A stretch of DNA of 64,000 nt from Semisulcospira habei (GCA_036245525.1 BTPG01000004.1:51322758-51386757), one strand, 5' to 3'. Shown: positions 60,001-62,821, counted from the first letter of the stretch. The notes: generated from the sequence alone by a model not told the origin. Program-made: numbers and translations.

Positions 60001-62408
60001 AGGTAGCGGTCAGTCACAGTTGGTCCTGCACACAACTGCATGGGCCAAAGCATCTGACATGAACACCTGATGACCTTTTGTTAGCCCTTTTCATCCCGAT
60101 ACACCTATTGCTTGAAATATATTTGGCCGACAGTTCAAGGGTGGTGCCAGAATAGCTTGGCGCCTCTGGTGCCAAGCTATTCTGGCACCACCCTTGAACT
60201 AAAACATTTGATCTATCTTGTAATCTGTATTGTAGCCTTCATAGGACAATAAGTGAATTTGACAAAATCAGCCTCAGGATGTAATTAGTTAACTTGAGAT
60301 CCAACATCAATATGCACTTTACAAACGTGACAAATTCAATCAGTTATGCCTGCAGATATAACTGATCAAAGTTGTTGCGTTTTAAAAATGCATAACTGTT
60401 CAACAGCTGATGAGTCGAGCAGTGCAGAGTATACTACTCACATGGCAGGATCCTGCAGGTCGTCCTCCTCTTTCTCATCCCCCTTGCCGATACGCTGCTC
60501 CATTTCTTGCTCATCAAAAGTCAAGGCCAGGAGAGGCATGGGACCTCGAGGCCCAAAGCCGCCCCTACCTCTGGGACCAAATCCCGGCCCTCCTCGTCCA
60601 CCACCTCTCATGGGGCCGGGGAATTGTGGCCCTTGGTTCATCCCACGTCCCATTGGGCCACTGAACCGTGGTGGCCCCCCTCTGCCTGGCCCCGGCCCAC
60701 CAAACCGCCCACCTGCTGGTCCTCCAAACCTTTCCCCACCTCGCCCTCTGAGCTGGCCAGGAGGGGGGAAGCGGTTTCCAAACCCAGCACGACCTCCACC
60801 AAAGTCACTTGATGTGATCTGACCATCTCCACCCAGCTGGTTGTCTTCCCACTGGTCTGTGTCATCCTTGCTCCCCCAGTCCTCATCATCCTGATCCTGC
60901 CCGTATCCCCCTGCCTGGTTCGGTCCTCCCCATGCCCCGCCACGTCCCCTCTGTCCAGGGCCACCACGCCCAAACTGTCCCATTGGCCCCTGTCCTCTGG
61001 GCCCACCTCTGCCTGCCATCAGGCCACCGCCCCGCCCCCTGAAGCCAGGTCCCTGGAATTGCTGGTCCTCTTGATAGCCCATGTCTTCGTCTACGGCAGC
61101 CTCATCCTCTTCCTGATAGTTTTCTTCTGTGTAGTCTTCATCCCCAAAGTCTCTGCCGGGACCTCCGAACCCCTGGCCCCCATGCCCTCTAGGCTGGAAC
61201 CCCCCACGTACACCTCGACCTCGCTGGATGCTGGACCCGCCACGCCCAAAGTTCCCAGAGAATTTGTCATCGCTGCTTTGATCACCACCCATGGCTCCTG
61301 GCCCCCCACCTCGACCTCGCTGGCTGCCAGGTCCCCCACGCCCAAGATTCCCACCAAAGCTGTCACCACCACTCAGATCCCCACCCATGCCTCCAGGCCC
61401 TCCTCCTCGACCTCGCTGGTTGCCTGGTCCCCCACGCCCAAGATTCCCACCAAAGCTGTCACCACCACTCAGATCCCCACCCATGCCTCCAGGCCCTCCT
61501 CCTCGACCTCGCTGGTTGCCTGGTCCCCCACGCCCAAGATTCCCACCAAAGTTGTCACCACCACTCAGATCCCCACCCATGCCTCCAGGCCCTCCTCCTC
61601 GACCTCGCTGGTTGCCAGGTCCCCCACGCCCAAGTTTCCCACCAAAGTTGTCACCACCGCTCAGATCCCCACCCATGCCTCCAGGCCCTCCTCCTCGACC
61701 TCGCTGGTTGCCAGGCCCTCCATAACCAAAGTTCCCACTAAAGTTGTCACCACCACTCTGATCACTACCCATGGCTCCTGACCCTCCCCCTCGACCTCGC
61801 TGGCTGCTGGGTCCCCCACGGCCAAAGTTCCCACTAAAGTTGTCACCGCCGCTCTGATCCCCAAGCATGCTTCCTGGCCCATTAAACCCTCCCCGCCCAC
61901 CTCGGCCGCGCCCGGCATATCCATCAGGCCCAGCTCCGCGACCCCTGGCCCCAAACCCTCCTCTTCCTGGGCCTTGACCCTGCCAGCCAGTGTCTGTGTC
62001 TTTCCACTGTTCCTGGTCATCATACTGATCATCCTGCCCTGAGTCTTGCTCTGAGAAATTCCCACCAAAGCTTTGTGAGCCACGCCCTTGGAAATTTTGT
62101 GAGCCACGTCCTAGGAAATTCTGTGGGCCAGATCCTTGGAAATTCTGTGGACCAGGTCCCCTAAAGTTCTGTTGCCCAGGTGCACAAAAATTTTGTGGAC
62201 CGCCTCCTCTGAAGTTGTGTGGGCCACCTCCTTGAAAGTTTTGCATCCCAGACCCTCGGAAATTTGGTCCTTGTTGCCCCCACTGTGAGGCCTGGTCGGC
62301 AGAGCCTTCATAGATCTGGGCATCCTCTCCCTGGCTGCCTTCATCAAGGTCCATGTCATCCTCGCCCTCCTCCTTGTAGTCACCAGCACCACCAGGAAAA
62401 CCACCTCC
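23901..62408 (-). CDS. YLPM1: YLPM1 (ZAP3)-like nuclear protein, spliced, 5' partial
   Basis: Sixteen exons (62408 to 23901), all joined at GT-AG sites with matching phases, total 4851 nt: 1616 residues plus stop. The upstream start lies off the right edge. Order: RGG/Gly-rich repeats, RG-rich acidic exons, two IDYGHG motifs, an Arg/Asp/Glu-rich segment, then a conserved C-terminal part of about 420 residues. That part begins with a P-loop (FIVRGLPGSGKTYVSKLLR) and has MDDYFM, EYEYEQDMEESYRQSLLKSF, FPFIILDAINDKV, an acidic stretch, KSKWELDTSE, EDYLQLASDY, VRWADLEEKK and the end ALNQTKYF. Vertebrate YLPM1 is a nuclear protein that binds protein phosphatase 1 and has a polynucleotide-kinase-like P-loop domain; its activity is not established. 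Identity rests on the C-terminal part and is strong; the Gly-rich N-terminal exon is placed by splice phase only. Confidence 0.9.
24137..24358. mobile_element. Hairpin MITE, family B
   Basis: 222-bp TTAA-bounded copy. Ends TTAACCCATATCATACTGAG and ATTCCGAATGATAAGGGTTAA; core TAGTTCAAGGGTAGTGCC, AGAATAGCTTGG and complement. It is in the opposite orientation to the copies at 31108 and 35740. It lies in the intron before the last exon. Confidence 0.8.
24468..24648. mobile_element. Long palindromic element (arms ~77 bp)
   Basis: Left arm (24468-24543) includes GTGAAGTCAAGGTGGATAAC and GTACTGTAAGC; right arm (24571-24648) includes GCTTACAGTAC and GGTTATCTGCCGTGACTTCAC. The loop carries GGGGGCTCATGAGGATCTAT, related to the CATGAG hairpin family. 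It is intronic in YLPM1. Confidence 0.7.
24832..24965. mobile_element. Degenerate hairpin MITE
   Basis: Only the inner core survives (TAGTGCCAGATTAGTGTGAA and GGCTAATCTGGCATTACC), with ATGAGATGGACC and a TTAA near 24828. Located 49 bases beyond the donor of exon 15. Confidence 0.45.
25014..25135 (-). CDS. YLPM1: YLPM1 window exon 15
   Basis: 122 nt: two bases completing an Asp codon, then 40 codons. It reads KLDGLSHGMHKHEPSAV, then TMEDYLQLASDYSKRKAVPG and KKM. The KLDGL and EDYLQL signatures are family hallmarks. The donor is GTAAGA. Confidence 0.92.
25371..25392. repeat. Poly-G tract
   Basis: About 22 consecutive G residues in a YLPM1 intron (poly-C in the transcript sense). Confidence 0.9.
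25565..25613 (-). CDS. YLPM1: YLPM1 window exon 14
   Basis: A 49-nt exon: VYKKSKWELDTSEVKL plus one base that joins AC of the next exon to give Asp. KSKWELDTSE is conserved across the family. It is bounded by TACAG and GTGAGT sites. Confidence 0.9.
25980..26050. mobile_element. CATGAG-family hairpin
   Basis: Near-perfect palindrome: GCATAAATTCTCATGAGCC and GGCTCATGAGAATTTATGC around CCTGCAGATGCAGG. A truncated neighbour (TCTCATGAGCACCTGCG) lies at about 25930-25955. Intronic in YLPM1. Confidence 0.75.
26580..26660. repeat. Short direct repeats
   Basis: TAAGACTTGCAAACARGAAT followed by TTGYTAAGTAAGCACTG occurs twice, at about 26578 and 26622. Confidence 0.6.
26911..30899. repeat. 4-kb satellite array (~27 units of 120 or ~150 bp)
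   Basis: Head-to-tail units share CATATCAGATAGGTGACC, CACAGTTTAAAGGCACTGAA, GACTGTTTGACGAGTGATGC and GGGCATTATGTAGAGGAGAC. Most units are 140-159 bp and carry an extra GCCTGTGGCTGAACACACAC block. Four successive steps around 28618-28862 are exactly 120 bp because that block is missing. Units at the right end (29850-30899) are more divergent. The array fills much of the 9-kb intron between exons 13 and 14. There is no coding potential. Confidence 0.95.
31108..31331. mobile_element. Hairpin MITE, family B
   Basis: TTAA at both ends; ends TTTAACCCATATCATTCGG and AGTATGATATGGGTTAA. Core TAGTTCAAGGGTAGTGCC and AGAATAGCTTGG with a matching right arm. It is near-identical in layout to 24137-24358 (inverted) and 35740-35963. 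Confidence 0.8.
31418..31660. other. Intronic stretch, open frame without support
   Basis: An 82-codon plus-strand frame covers this part of the YLPM1 intron. I see no similarity and treat it as chance. Confidence 0.4.
31678..31757. mobile_element. Hairpin MITE core, B-related
   Basis: Near-perfect palindrome: TCAAGGATGGTGCCAGAATA and TATTCTGGCACCATCCTTGA around GCTTGGCGCCTGAGGCGCCAAGC. Both arms carry the same ATGGTGCC variant in place of the usual GTAGTGCC, that is, paired change. Outer ends are unclear. Confidence 0.7.
32799..33008. mobile_element. Hairpin MITE, family A variant with GATGAGC arms
   Basis: A perfect core palindrome of about 75 bp: left arm with CCAGATGAGCTTGGCGCC, right arm with GGCGCCAAGCTCATCTGG. 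Both arms carry the G/C variant where most A copies have GATTAGC/GCTAATC. The left TTAA is at 32799-32802; the right end runs into a dispersed repeat at about 33004. Confidence 0.8.
33745..33778 (+). other. G-rich, possible quadruplex-forming tract
   Basis: Runs GGGG, GGGGG, GGGG, GGGG and GGG in about 34 bases. It is intronic and lies on the strand opposite to YLPM1 transcription. Confidence 0.4.
34640..34741 (-). CDS. YLPM1: YLPM1 window exon 13 (acidic)
   Basis: 34 codons, phase 0 at both ends: VEMEDAPEEEKKEEGTTEEK followed by KDKEEEEEEDEDSG. The VEMED start and the following Glu-rich stretch match the acidic linker of vertebrate YLPM1. It faces the 9-kb satellite-bearing intron. Confidence 0.9.
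34888..34978. mobile_element. Divergent CATGAG-family hairpin
   Basis: AGCAAGAGGCATTGATCATC, GGAGCCCAAGCAACTGTGGG and GGCTCATGACCATATATGCC form an imperfect hairpin. Intronic. Confidence 0.5.
35024..35233. mobile_element. Hairpin MITE, family A
   Basis: AAACCCATTTAGCCCCAACA at the left, GGGGTTTAGTGGGTTA at the right. Arms are GATTAGC and GCTAATC (the right arm has CAGGCACT in place of CTGGCACT). TTAA ends are mutated. Confidence 0.75.
35421..35576. mobile_element. Divergent hairpin MITE
   Basis: TCAACCCGTTCACCC at the left and AAGGGTTAA at the right (TTAA 35573-35576). Core CAGTTCAAGGGTGGTGTC with a mismatched right arm. Shorter than A and B copies. Confidence 0.6.
35740..35963. mobile_element. 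Hairpin MITE, family B
   Basis: TTAACCCGTATCGTTCGGAA at the left; GTCTGATATGGGTTTA at the right. Core palindrome with loop TTGGTGCCTCGAGGTGCCAA, in which both arms share the GGTGCC variant. Confidence 0.8.
35990..36072. mobile_element. Hairpin element, H2 family
   Basis: 83 bp, TTAA at both ends: TTAACCCTTTGTGTTGG and ACACACAAAAGGTTAA. Centre GATGATTCCTGTAGAAATCA. It lies 27 bases after the preceding MITE. Confidence 0.7.
36153..36236 (-). CDS. YLPM1: YLPM1 window exon 12
   Basis: 28 codons: VKGRWEKTPPHYIRLDVRWL and LQEDSITE. The W-E-x-x-P-x-H-x-x-R-L-D pattern followed by LLQ matches the end of the family's P-loop domain. Acceptor TGACCTGA in plus sense; donor GTGAGT. Confidence 0.92.
36807..36956. 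mobile_element. Hairpin MITE, family A (internally deleted)
   Basis: TTAACCCATTTAGCACTGAC at the left, GCGGTTAA at the right. The left arm is mostly gone; the right arm keeps TTATCATGGTCGATCCATCT. First of three MITEs in a row. Confidence 0.65.
36962..37117. mobile_element. Hairpin MITE, C-like
   Basis: TTAACCCACTTACCCAAGAC at the left; ACTACCATGGTTAA at the right. Core GACAGTACAAGGGTAGTGCC with a decayed right arm. Its right TTAA (37114-37117) is also the left TTAA of the next element. Confidence 0.6.
37114..37327. mobile_element. Hairpin MITE, family A
   Basis: Near-complete copy: TTAACCCATTTAGCCCCAAC, then a perfect core with CTTGGCGCCTGATGGCGCC and GATTAGC/GCTAATC arms. The right end GGTCAAATGGGTGAA is mutated. 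It lies 110 bases from the exon 11 donor. Confidence 0.8.
37438..37521 (-). CDS. YLPM1: YLPM1 window exon 11
   Basis: 28 codons: VYIVELEADIPTCISRNIHK and WTEYDIEK. It corresponds to the VYLAEM..TC..RNIH segment of the vertebrate protein, part of the kinase-like domain. Phase 0 at both ends, donor GTGCGC. Confidence 0.92.
37719..37808. mobile_element. Hairpin element, H2 family (best-preserved copy)
   Basis: 90-bp palindrome: TTAGCCCTTTGGGCGTCAGT at the left, GACACCCAGGGTTAA at the right, centre GATTCCTGCAGGAATC. Near-complementary across its whole length. Confidence 0.75.
37924..38137. mobile_element. Hairpin MITE, family A
   Basis: Complete TTAA-bounded copy (37924-37927, 38134-38137). Perfect core palindrome around CTTGGCGCCGACAGGCGCC. 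Outer arms TTAACCCATTCAGCCCGG and GTCGGGCTGAATGAGTTAA are themselves complementary. Confidence 0.85.
38163..38340. mobile_element. Degenerate hairpin MITE
   Basis: CTAACCAGTTCAGCCATGAC, GGGAGGTGCCAGAGAAGCC and CCCTTGAACTTTCATGGTC remain in order; the palindrome has decayed. Confidence 0.5.
38612..38788 (-). CDS. YLPM1: YLPM1 window exon 10
   Basis: 59 codons: VLEYEYEQDMEESYRQSLLK, SFKKTIDDGLFPFIILDAIN, DKVKSFEDFWSYAKSKGFQ. The hydrophobic FPFIILDAIND strand is characteristic of the P-loop domain. Phase 0; donor GTGGGT. The acceptor lies only 16 bases from the edge of a hairpin MITE. Confidence 0.95.
38806..38978. mobile_element. Hairpin MITE, family A, beside a splice acceptor
   Basis: TTAACCCATGTAGTCCCAAT at the left; ACTTGGGTTTAAATGGGTT at the right. 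The core has lost most of the left arm (GGGTAGTGCCGTTAGGCGCC). In the transcript it ends just before the polypyrimidine/AG region of exon 10. Confidence 0.7.
39204..39409. mobile_element. Inverted-repeat (foldback) element
   Basis: Arms of about 56 bp: AAGAAGTACCCAACGGAGAA and TTCTCTGTTGGGTACTTCTT at the ends, GTACAACACAATTTA and TAAATTGTGTTGTAC inside, separated by about 90 bp. Intronic. Confidence 0.7.
39474..39727 (+). mobile_element. Dispersed short retroposon S2, copy 2
   Basis: Same element as 18040-18281: a 17-base C run, CACTTTGGTACCGG, AAATACAAGCGATCAAAAAT, and the (TTA)n tail. Being in both intergenic and intronic positions supports mobility. Confidence 0.65.
39790..39814. repeat. 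Poly-C tract
   Basis: About 25 C residues, poly-G in the YLPM1 transcript sense. Confidence 0.9.
39843..39968. repeat. 31-bp minisatellite
   Basis: Four tandem copies of a 31-bp unit (ACTGTACCTGAGACTGTACG plus TATACAATGAA). It ends 27 bases from the donor site of exon 9, inside the intron. Confidence 0.9.
39995..40114 (-). CDS. YLPM1: YLPM1 window exon 9
   Basis: 40 codons: EKEIANGGGAPRLLCMDDYF and MVEQEKKETDPETGKKVTKK. The RxLxxDDYF box follows the P-loop exon, as in vertebrate YLPM1. Phase 0, acceptor TTACAG, donor GTCAGA (a weaker GT site). Confidence 0.94.
40690..40752. mobile_element. CATGAG-family hairpin
   Basis: AAAGGCATAGATTCTCATGA and TCACGAGAATCTATGTCTTT around GCCCCCGCAACTGCGGGGGC. 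Near-perfect. It lies 70 bases from exon 8. Confidence 0.75.
40823..40991 (-). CDS. YLPM1: YLPM1 window exon 8 (P-loop)
   Basis: 169 nt: one base completing Arg, then 56 codons. SPRDFPPPAAKPSNNEVVKI leads to RPPQLVFIVRGLPGSGKTYV and SKLLR. GLPGSGKT is a Walker A motif (GxxxxGKT). This is the start of the conserved kinase-like domain; in vertebrates the same RGLPGSGKTxVxKL string is present. Confidence 0.95.
41412..42357 (-). CDS. YLPM1: YLPM1 window exon 7 (Arg/Asp/Glu-rich)
   Basis: 946 nt. Extremely charged, with many RD, RE and ER dipeptides: LDRERLDRERSDKERVERER and ADRERADRERADRERADRDR are typical. It starts (D)RGQDRFGRDHLERLDRLDKE and ends DRPSSLDR. Similar RD/RE-rich sequence precedes the P-loop domain in vertebrate YLPM1. 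Overlapping frames on the plus strand here are by-products of the repetitive codons. Confidence 0.9.
42500..42683. repeat. DIRS-A left inverted terminal repeat
   Basis: Matches the complement of about 46268-46452 with several mismatches and small indels (GCCTAAGAATCCGCTGTGTA and TACACTGCGGATTCTTAGGC are the best block). Confidence 0.88.
42722..42808. repeat. DIRS-A internal complementary region
   Basis: The first part (GTAATGCTATCGGTAGTATT...) is complementary to the left outer end at 42462-42510. The second part (ATTTGTTTCCTCAAAACCC...) is complementary to the right outer end at about 46438-46470. This joins the two extremities, as DIRS replication models require. Confidence 0.85.
42922..43560 (-). 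pseudogene. DIRS-A tyrosine recombinase
   Basis: Catalytic-domain frame: TCFLLALATAARVRELHALS contains the first catalytic Arg. AHEVRAVAAS gives the H-x-x-R box and GWRAESTFARFSHQDL the region of the nucleophile. In DIRS recombinases a Tyr follows the RF of this last motif; here the residue is Ser. A preceding piece (about 43574-43846) in another frame holds the N-terminal SAM-like part. Both the frame breaks and the missing Tyr indicate inactivity. Confidence 0.8.
44052..44609 (-). pseudogene. DIRS-A RNase H region
   Basis: RHIPGHLNVLADSLSRQGQL, then HTEWSLRPDIFRMVC and DLFAMRWNRQLPLFISPSPD: the conserved end of DIRS RNase H plus the following linker found in this group. The upstream catalytic part is in another frame or decayed. 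Confidence 0.8.
44624..45588 (-). pseudogene. DIRS-A reverse transcriptase
   Basis: 45103-45588 carries the entry to RT (GDTWIFNAISEGLQISFRQP, then AFYSRLFRVPKPGGKS). After a frame change, 44624-45010 carries LSNAYLQVSMHPSAQRYL, LPFGLNLIPWVFTRILD and SNYLDDLLL (the YxDD catalytic box). At least one frameshift lies between. Confidence 0.85.
45838..45932 (+). repeat. SINE-like 3' tail inside DIRS-A
   Basis: GCCGGCACCTCCCGAGAAAG, GCTTTCGGGATGCCAGTAGC and ACATACAACCAACC resemble the tail of element S1 (GCAGGCACGTCCTGAGAAAG). A short retroposon may have inserted into the DIRS 5' region; its full extent (possibly from about 45636) is unclear. Confidence 0.4.
46268..46452. repeat. DIRS-A right inverted terminal repeat
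   Basis: Complement of 42500-42683, including TACACTGCGGATTCTTAGGC. Divergence between the two repeats suggests an old insertion. Confidence 0.85.
46828..47038. mobile_element. Hairpin MITE, family A
   Basis: TTAACCCATTTAGCCTCAAG at the left, CTTGGGGCTAAAAAGGTTAA at the right. Core with one inserted T in the left arm (CCAGATTTAGCTTGG). Confidence 0.8.
47268..47426 (-). CDS. YLPM1: YLPM1 window exon 6
   Basis: 159 nt: KPQVIDYGHGAKDDEPAVEV, VPGRSERLDTSDRVGRSDRL, DRGDLDDRQYAQ. It contains an IDYGHG motif, also found in exon 5 and in vertebrate YLPM1. The last base G joins AC of exon 7 to give Asp. Confidence 0.88.
47523..47706. mobile_element. Hairpin MITE, family A
   Basis: TTAACTCATTTAGCCCCAAC at the left; GGCTAAATGGGTTGA at the right. 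Core around CTTGGCGCCTGCAGGCGCC. About 97 bases upstream of exon 6 in the transcript sense. Confidence 0.8.
47845..47910. mobile_element. Divergent CATGAG-family hairpin
   Basis: GGTCTAGATCCTCCTGAGCT and AGCTCAAGAGGGCTTATGCC around CCCACAATCAGGG. Intronic. Confidence 0.5.
48203..48267. mobile_element. CATGAG-family hairpin
   Basis: AGGCATAGCTTCTCATGAGC and GCTCATGAGAAATCTATCCT around CCCTGCAACTGCACGG. It lies 89 bases from another copy. Confidence 0.7.
48356..48428. mobile_element. CATGAG-family hairpin
   Basis: AGCAGGAGACATAGATTTTC and GAAAATCCATGGCTCCTGCT around ATGAGCCCCTGCAACTGCAG. Arms share the TTTTC/GAAAA variant. 46 bases from the donor of exon 5. Confidence 0.75.
48474..48762 (-). 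CDS. YLPM1: YLPM1 window exon 5
   Basis: 96 codons plus one base: DLDLDRRLPLDPLDPFDPYF, DRVRDPYLARPGLDPYLDPE, then ALLAERRLRADAFARDPYSR and AESIDYGHGQAARGAAEEPP. A DP(Y/L/F)-rich repeat pattern precedes the first IDYGHG. The final C joins CA of exon 6 to give Pro. Confidence 0.85.
48880..49300. other. Intron 4-5, short hairpin only
   Basis: Nothing coding. A short hairpin GGACCTTATGGC / GCCATAAGGTCC lies at about 49213-49240. Confidence 0.5.
49320..49532 (-). CDS. YLPM1: YLPM1 window exon 4
   Basis: 71 codons, phase 0 on both sides: GGVPGRGRGFGRGQRRPSRE, then EDTWGGEKFGGPLRKPLGPD and DPYEEDPYLKP. It starts RG-rich and becomes acidic/proline-rich. Acceptor CTGCAG, donor GTGAGT. Confidence 0.85.
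49699..49897. mobile_element. Hairpin MITE, family A
   Basis: TTAGCCCATTTAGCCCCAAC at the left; GGGGCTGAATGGGTTAA at the right. The right arm has lost the GCTAATCTGG part. Its right TTAA (49894-49897) is shared with the next element. Confidence 0.75.
49894..50107. mobile_element. Hairpin MITE, family C (best copy)
   Basis: TTAACTCATTCTACCCAAGA at the left; GGGGTAGAATGAGTTAA at the right. Core ATAGTTCAAAGGTGATGCCA with matching right arm GCATCACCCTTGAACTAT; arms GAATAGC/GCTATTC. It ends 67 bases from the donor of exon 3. Confidence 0.85.
50175..50375 (-). CDS. YLPM1: YLPM1 window exon 3
   Basis: 67 codons: EVLDEQKVPEEATDDYQAED, DYSYGAPPPGPYGRGRGRGR, PPFGRGRGRGRGAPYGDRDE, FAAQDDL. An RG-repeat tract (RGRGRGR) is a probable RNA-binding or arginine-methylation region, by analogy. 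Phase 0, donor GTGAGT. Confidence 0.86.
50541..50741. mobile_element. Hairpin MITE, C-like
   Basis: CAACTCACTTAGCCCTGACA at the left and ACCTTGGGGCACAAAGAATC at the right. Core ATAGTTCAAGGGTGGTGCCA; the right arm is replaced by CCACGACCCCGCCCACAG, which resembles codons of exon 3, probably by chance. Confidence 0.6.
50888..50955. mobile_element. Half of a family A MITE
   Basis: Only the right part: TTCAATTATCATGGTCCATC, CATCTCCTGCTGTACGG and GGGGCTAAATGGGTT. It abuts an H2 hairpin. Confidence 0.6.
50951..51035. mobile_element. Hairpin element, H2 family (decayed)
   Basis: GGTTCACCCTTTGACTGTCG and CCCACAGCCAAAGGGTCAAG at the ends, CCTGCAGGAATAACC at the centre. Confidence 0.55.
51138..51215. 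mobile_element. Hairpin element, H2 family
   Basis: TTAA at both ends: TTAACTCTTTGGCTGTGGGC and GGACAGCCAAAAGGTTAA. Confidence 0.6.
51278..51455. mobile_element. Hairpin MITE, family A, reversed
   Basis: TTAACCCTTTCAGCCCCATG at the left with CCCAAATTTTGG and ACTGAATGACTATGTACC; then GATAATTCAAGGCGTCAAGC and CTACCCTTGAATTACC. The core is shortened. Confidence 0.7.
51692..51852. repeat. DIRS-B left inverted terminal repeat
   Basis: From TACCGATGACATGACTGAAT to GGGTACCCATAATCCC. It is the exact reverse complement of 57550-57711 as far as I can read. Confidence 0.93.
51911..51998. repeat. DIRS-B internal complementary region
   Basis: GTCATCGGTAAGTATTTTTC and following bases are the complement of the left extremity (51656-51705). 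ATTTGTTTCTTCAAAAACAT and following bases are the complement of the right extremity (57700-57730). Confidence 0.88.
52090..52750 (-). pseudogene. DIRS-B tyrosine recombinase remnant
   Basis: Pieces in different frames align with the DIRS-A recombinase: RLALAAIRRLRDVAVV (catalytic Arg region), PVCLQFEGTITYS, then VATGGWRAG near the end. Several frame changes and stops; no intact H-x-x-R or Tyr motif seen. Probably inactive. Confidence 0.55.
52750..56000 (-). repeat. DIRS-B modular gag-like region with repeated blocks
   Basis: Five related blocks recur in the same orientation, marked by GTGCCGGGGGCACAGCGGAA-like sequence (about 53030, 54419, 54860, 55450, 55960). They alternate with GGACGAGTGCGTGAATGTCT / CTTGGGAGAGGCGGGTTTCT blocks (about 52755, 54226, 54556, 55200). 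Spacing is about 440-600 bp among the last four. Open minus-strand frames (53820-54800, 54812-55537) are Arg/Pro/Ser-rich. Confidence 0.7.
54812..55537 (-). CDS. DIRS-B gag-like ORF with Cys-rich motif
   Basis: A 241-codon open frame with CKLCGGFQWPSGNRTVCLLC, then AGC and HSCNVC: a C-x2-C...C-x2-C-x2-C...H-x-C-x2-C arrangement resembling the zinc-binding part of DIRS gag proteins. A related CSGGRRTTTGSGLLCAGC lies in another frame at about 55470-55520, so the motif is duplicated. The start codon is uncertain and the whole gag is probably interrupted. Confidence 0.45.
   Translation of the reverse strand: MFRWPSDNHWVGSPMRRMWIRLPTYPWHRSLETRTSLWESPHRIQWTSARSGPGSMRPLPGGSAPGLRLPRSHVHFLPHLAPRSPRDPAGGPPYRQESPPPSEPGSETFTCTSRDSSKNARLQGSGDYYQHSSGPPLVPLALRGARIGTTIGLLRTCKLCGGFQWPSGNRTVCLLCAGCASDHSCNVCATWPELRWSNLWNFRGGRLLPSRVLEDCRDAFRCAPGTGRARPAGSDTENATE
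56000..57545 (-). other. DIRS-B 5' region, no recognisable coding
   Basis: Short open frames on both strands up to about 140 codons without family resemblance. Repeated pieces (AACAACATATGTA, CAGTGCAG..AAG..GTAGA.TCAC) occur at about 56258-56320 and 56580-56705. Confidence 0.4.
57550..57711. repeat. DIRS-B right inverted terminal repeat
   Basis: Exact reverse complement of 51692-51852 by eye. Confidence 0.93.
57760..58440. other. Intronic stretch, no gene
   Basis: No coding or RNA gene. The segment about 58190-58330, with CTAGCTAAGAACTCCCATGC and GCTAAGCAAGCACATGCAAC, is a decayed inverted repeat; related GCTTAGTC..CTAAGCA sequence is at about 15785-15850. Confidence 0.4.
58445..58549. mobile_element. 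105-bp palindromic element
   Basis: CACGGACCCTTGTA / TACAAGGGTCCGTG at the ends and GGGAGGTCAAAGGAACC / TCTTTGACCTCCC inside. A short foldback, unlike the A-D families. Confidence 0.65.
58964..59095. mobile_element. 132-bp palindromic element
   Basis: TGCTTGATATAGTGCCGATA / TATCAGCACTATATCTAGCA outer arms, CAGATGTGATT / AATCACATCTG and ATCAAAATGTCC / GGACATTTTGAT inner arms, loop GAGTCGTAAGACGA. Unique in this window. Confidence 0.7.
59565..59586 (-). CDS. YLPM1: YLPM1 window exon 2 (22-nt microexon)
   Basis: One base completing an Ile codon, then GEVEEEE. It is bounded by TTTTTTCAG and GTAAGT, both strong sites, and it keeps the frame between exons 1 and 3. Supported by phase and splice sites only, since acidic 7-residue sequence carries little homology signal. 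Confidence 0.65.
60081..60292. mobile_element. Hairpin MITE, family D
   Basis: TTAGCCCTTTTCATCCCGAT at the left, CAGGATGTAATTAGTTAA at the right. Core ACAGTTCAAGGGTGGTGCCA with matching TGGCACCACCCTTGAACT; arms GAATAGC/GCTATTC. The copy split by a LINE at 7806-9135 belongs here. Confidence 0.8.
60442..62408 (-). CDS. YLPM1: YLPM1 window exon 1 (RGG/Gly-rich, 1967 nt)
   Basis: 655 codons plus two bases. It opens GGGFPGGAGDYKEEGEDDMD, then about nine 9-residue repeats of the type GPQNFRGxG (about 62080-62280). Seven 32-residue RGG repeats follow (GGDLSGGDNFGGNLGRGGPG, then NQRGRGGGPGGM). Further on come acidic patches (DEDYTEENYQEEDEAAVDED) and more RGG/RGR, ending ALTFDEQEMEQRIGKGDEKE and EDDLQDPA. 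Such RGG/FG-type sequence is typical of RNA-binding or condensate-forming nuclear proteins. Link to YLPM1 is by splice phase. A strong acceptor (GATGCAG) precedes it, so earlier exons exist off the edge. Confidence 0.8.
61215..61880 (-). repeat. 96-bp coding tandem repeat
   Basis: Seven head-to-tail units of 96 bp inside exon 1, the middle ones nearly identical, the outer ones diverged. The unit is a multiple of three, so copy-number change keeps the frame. Confidence 0.9.
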
Positions 62409-62448
62409 CTGCATCAAGCAGGATGGAATATATATTAAACAGTAGGTA

Positions 62449-62815
62449 GAAGAGTTCTCCTTTTTACTAGCACCGTTTCCTAACTACTACTGAACTCACC
62501 TATCTGGTTTGTGAACAACTCATGATGAGATCAGACAATCCCCCAAAGTTGGAGTGTAACTGACATAACAAAATTTGGACACTTTTTCCAAGATCCTGCC
62601 CTAACTTCTTCCACAAAAATTACTTCACTTCAGGCATATAACTTTAGAAATGACAAGATGAAGAACATGGCTCACATGATTATCTGACCTGCGACCTAGA
62701 TTCTTTGTCCAAAAGGTCACTCAAATGAAACCGTTAAACGTTTAGGGCTTAATATCTTTTGTCCACCACGTAGGTGATTTCAAAGATGGGGCACCGAAGA
62801 GAGGTCTGTACAATT
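62449..62815. other. YLPM1: Non-coding stretch upstream of exon 1
   Basis: Probably intron of YLPM1 (minus strand). No further exon recognised. Confidence 0.4.
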
Positions 62816-62821
62816 TTTACC

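Noticed and set aside
61059..61781. Plus-strand 240-codon Pro/Thr/Ser-rich frame
   Set aside because: Antisense of the RGG repeats in YLPM1 exon 1; the periodicity is that of the 96-bp repeat.
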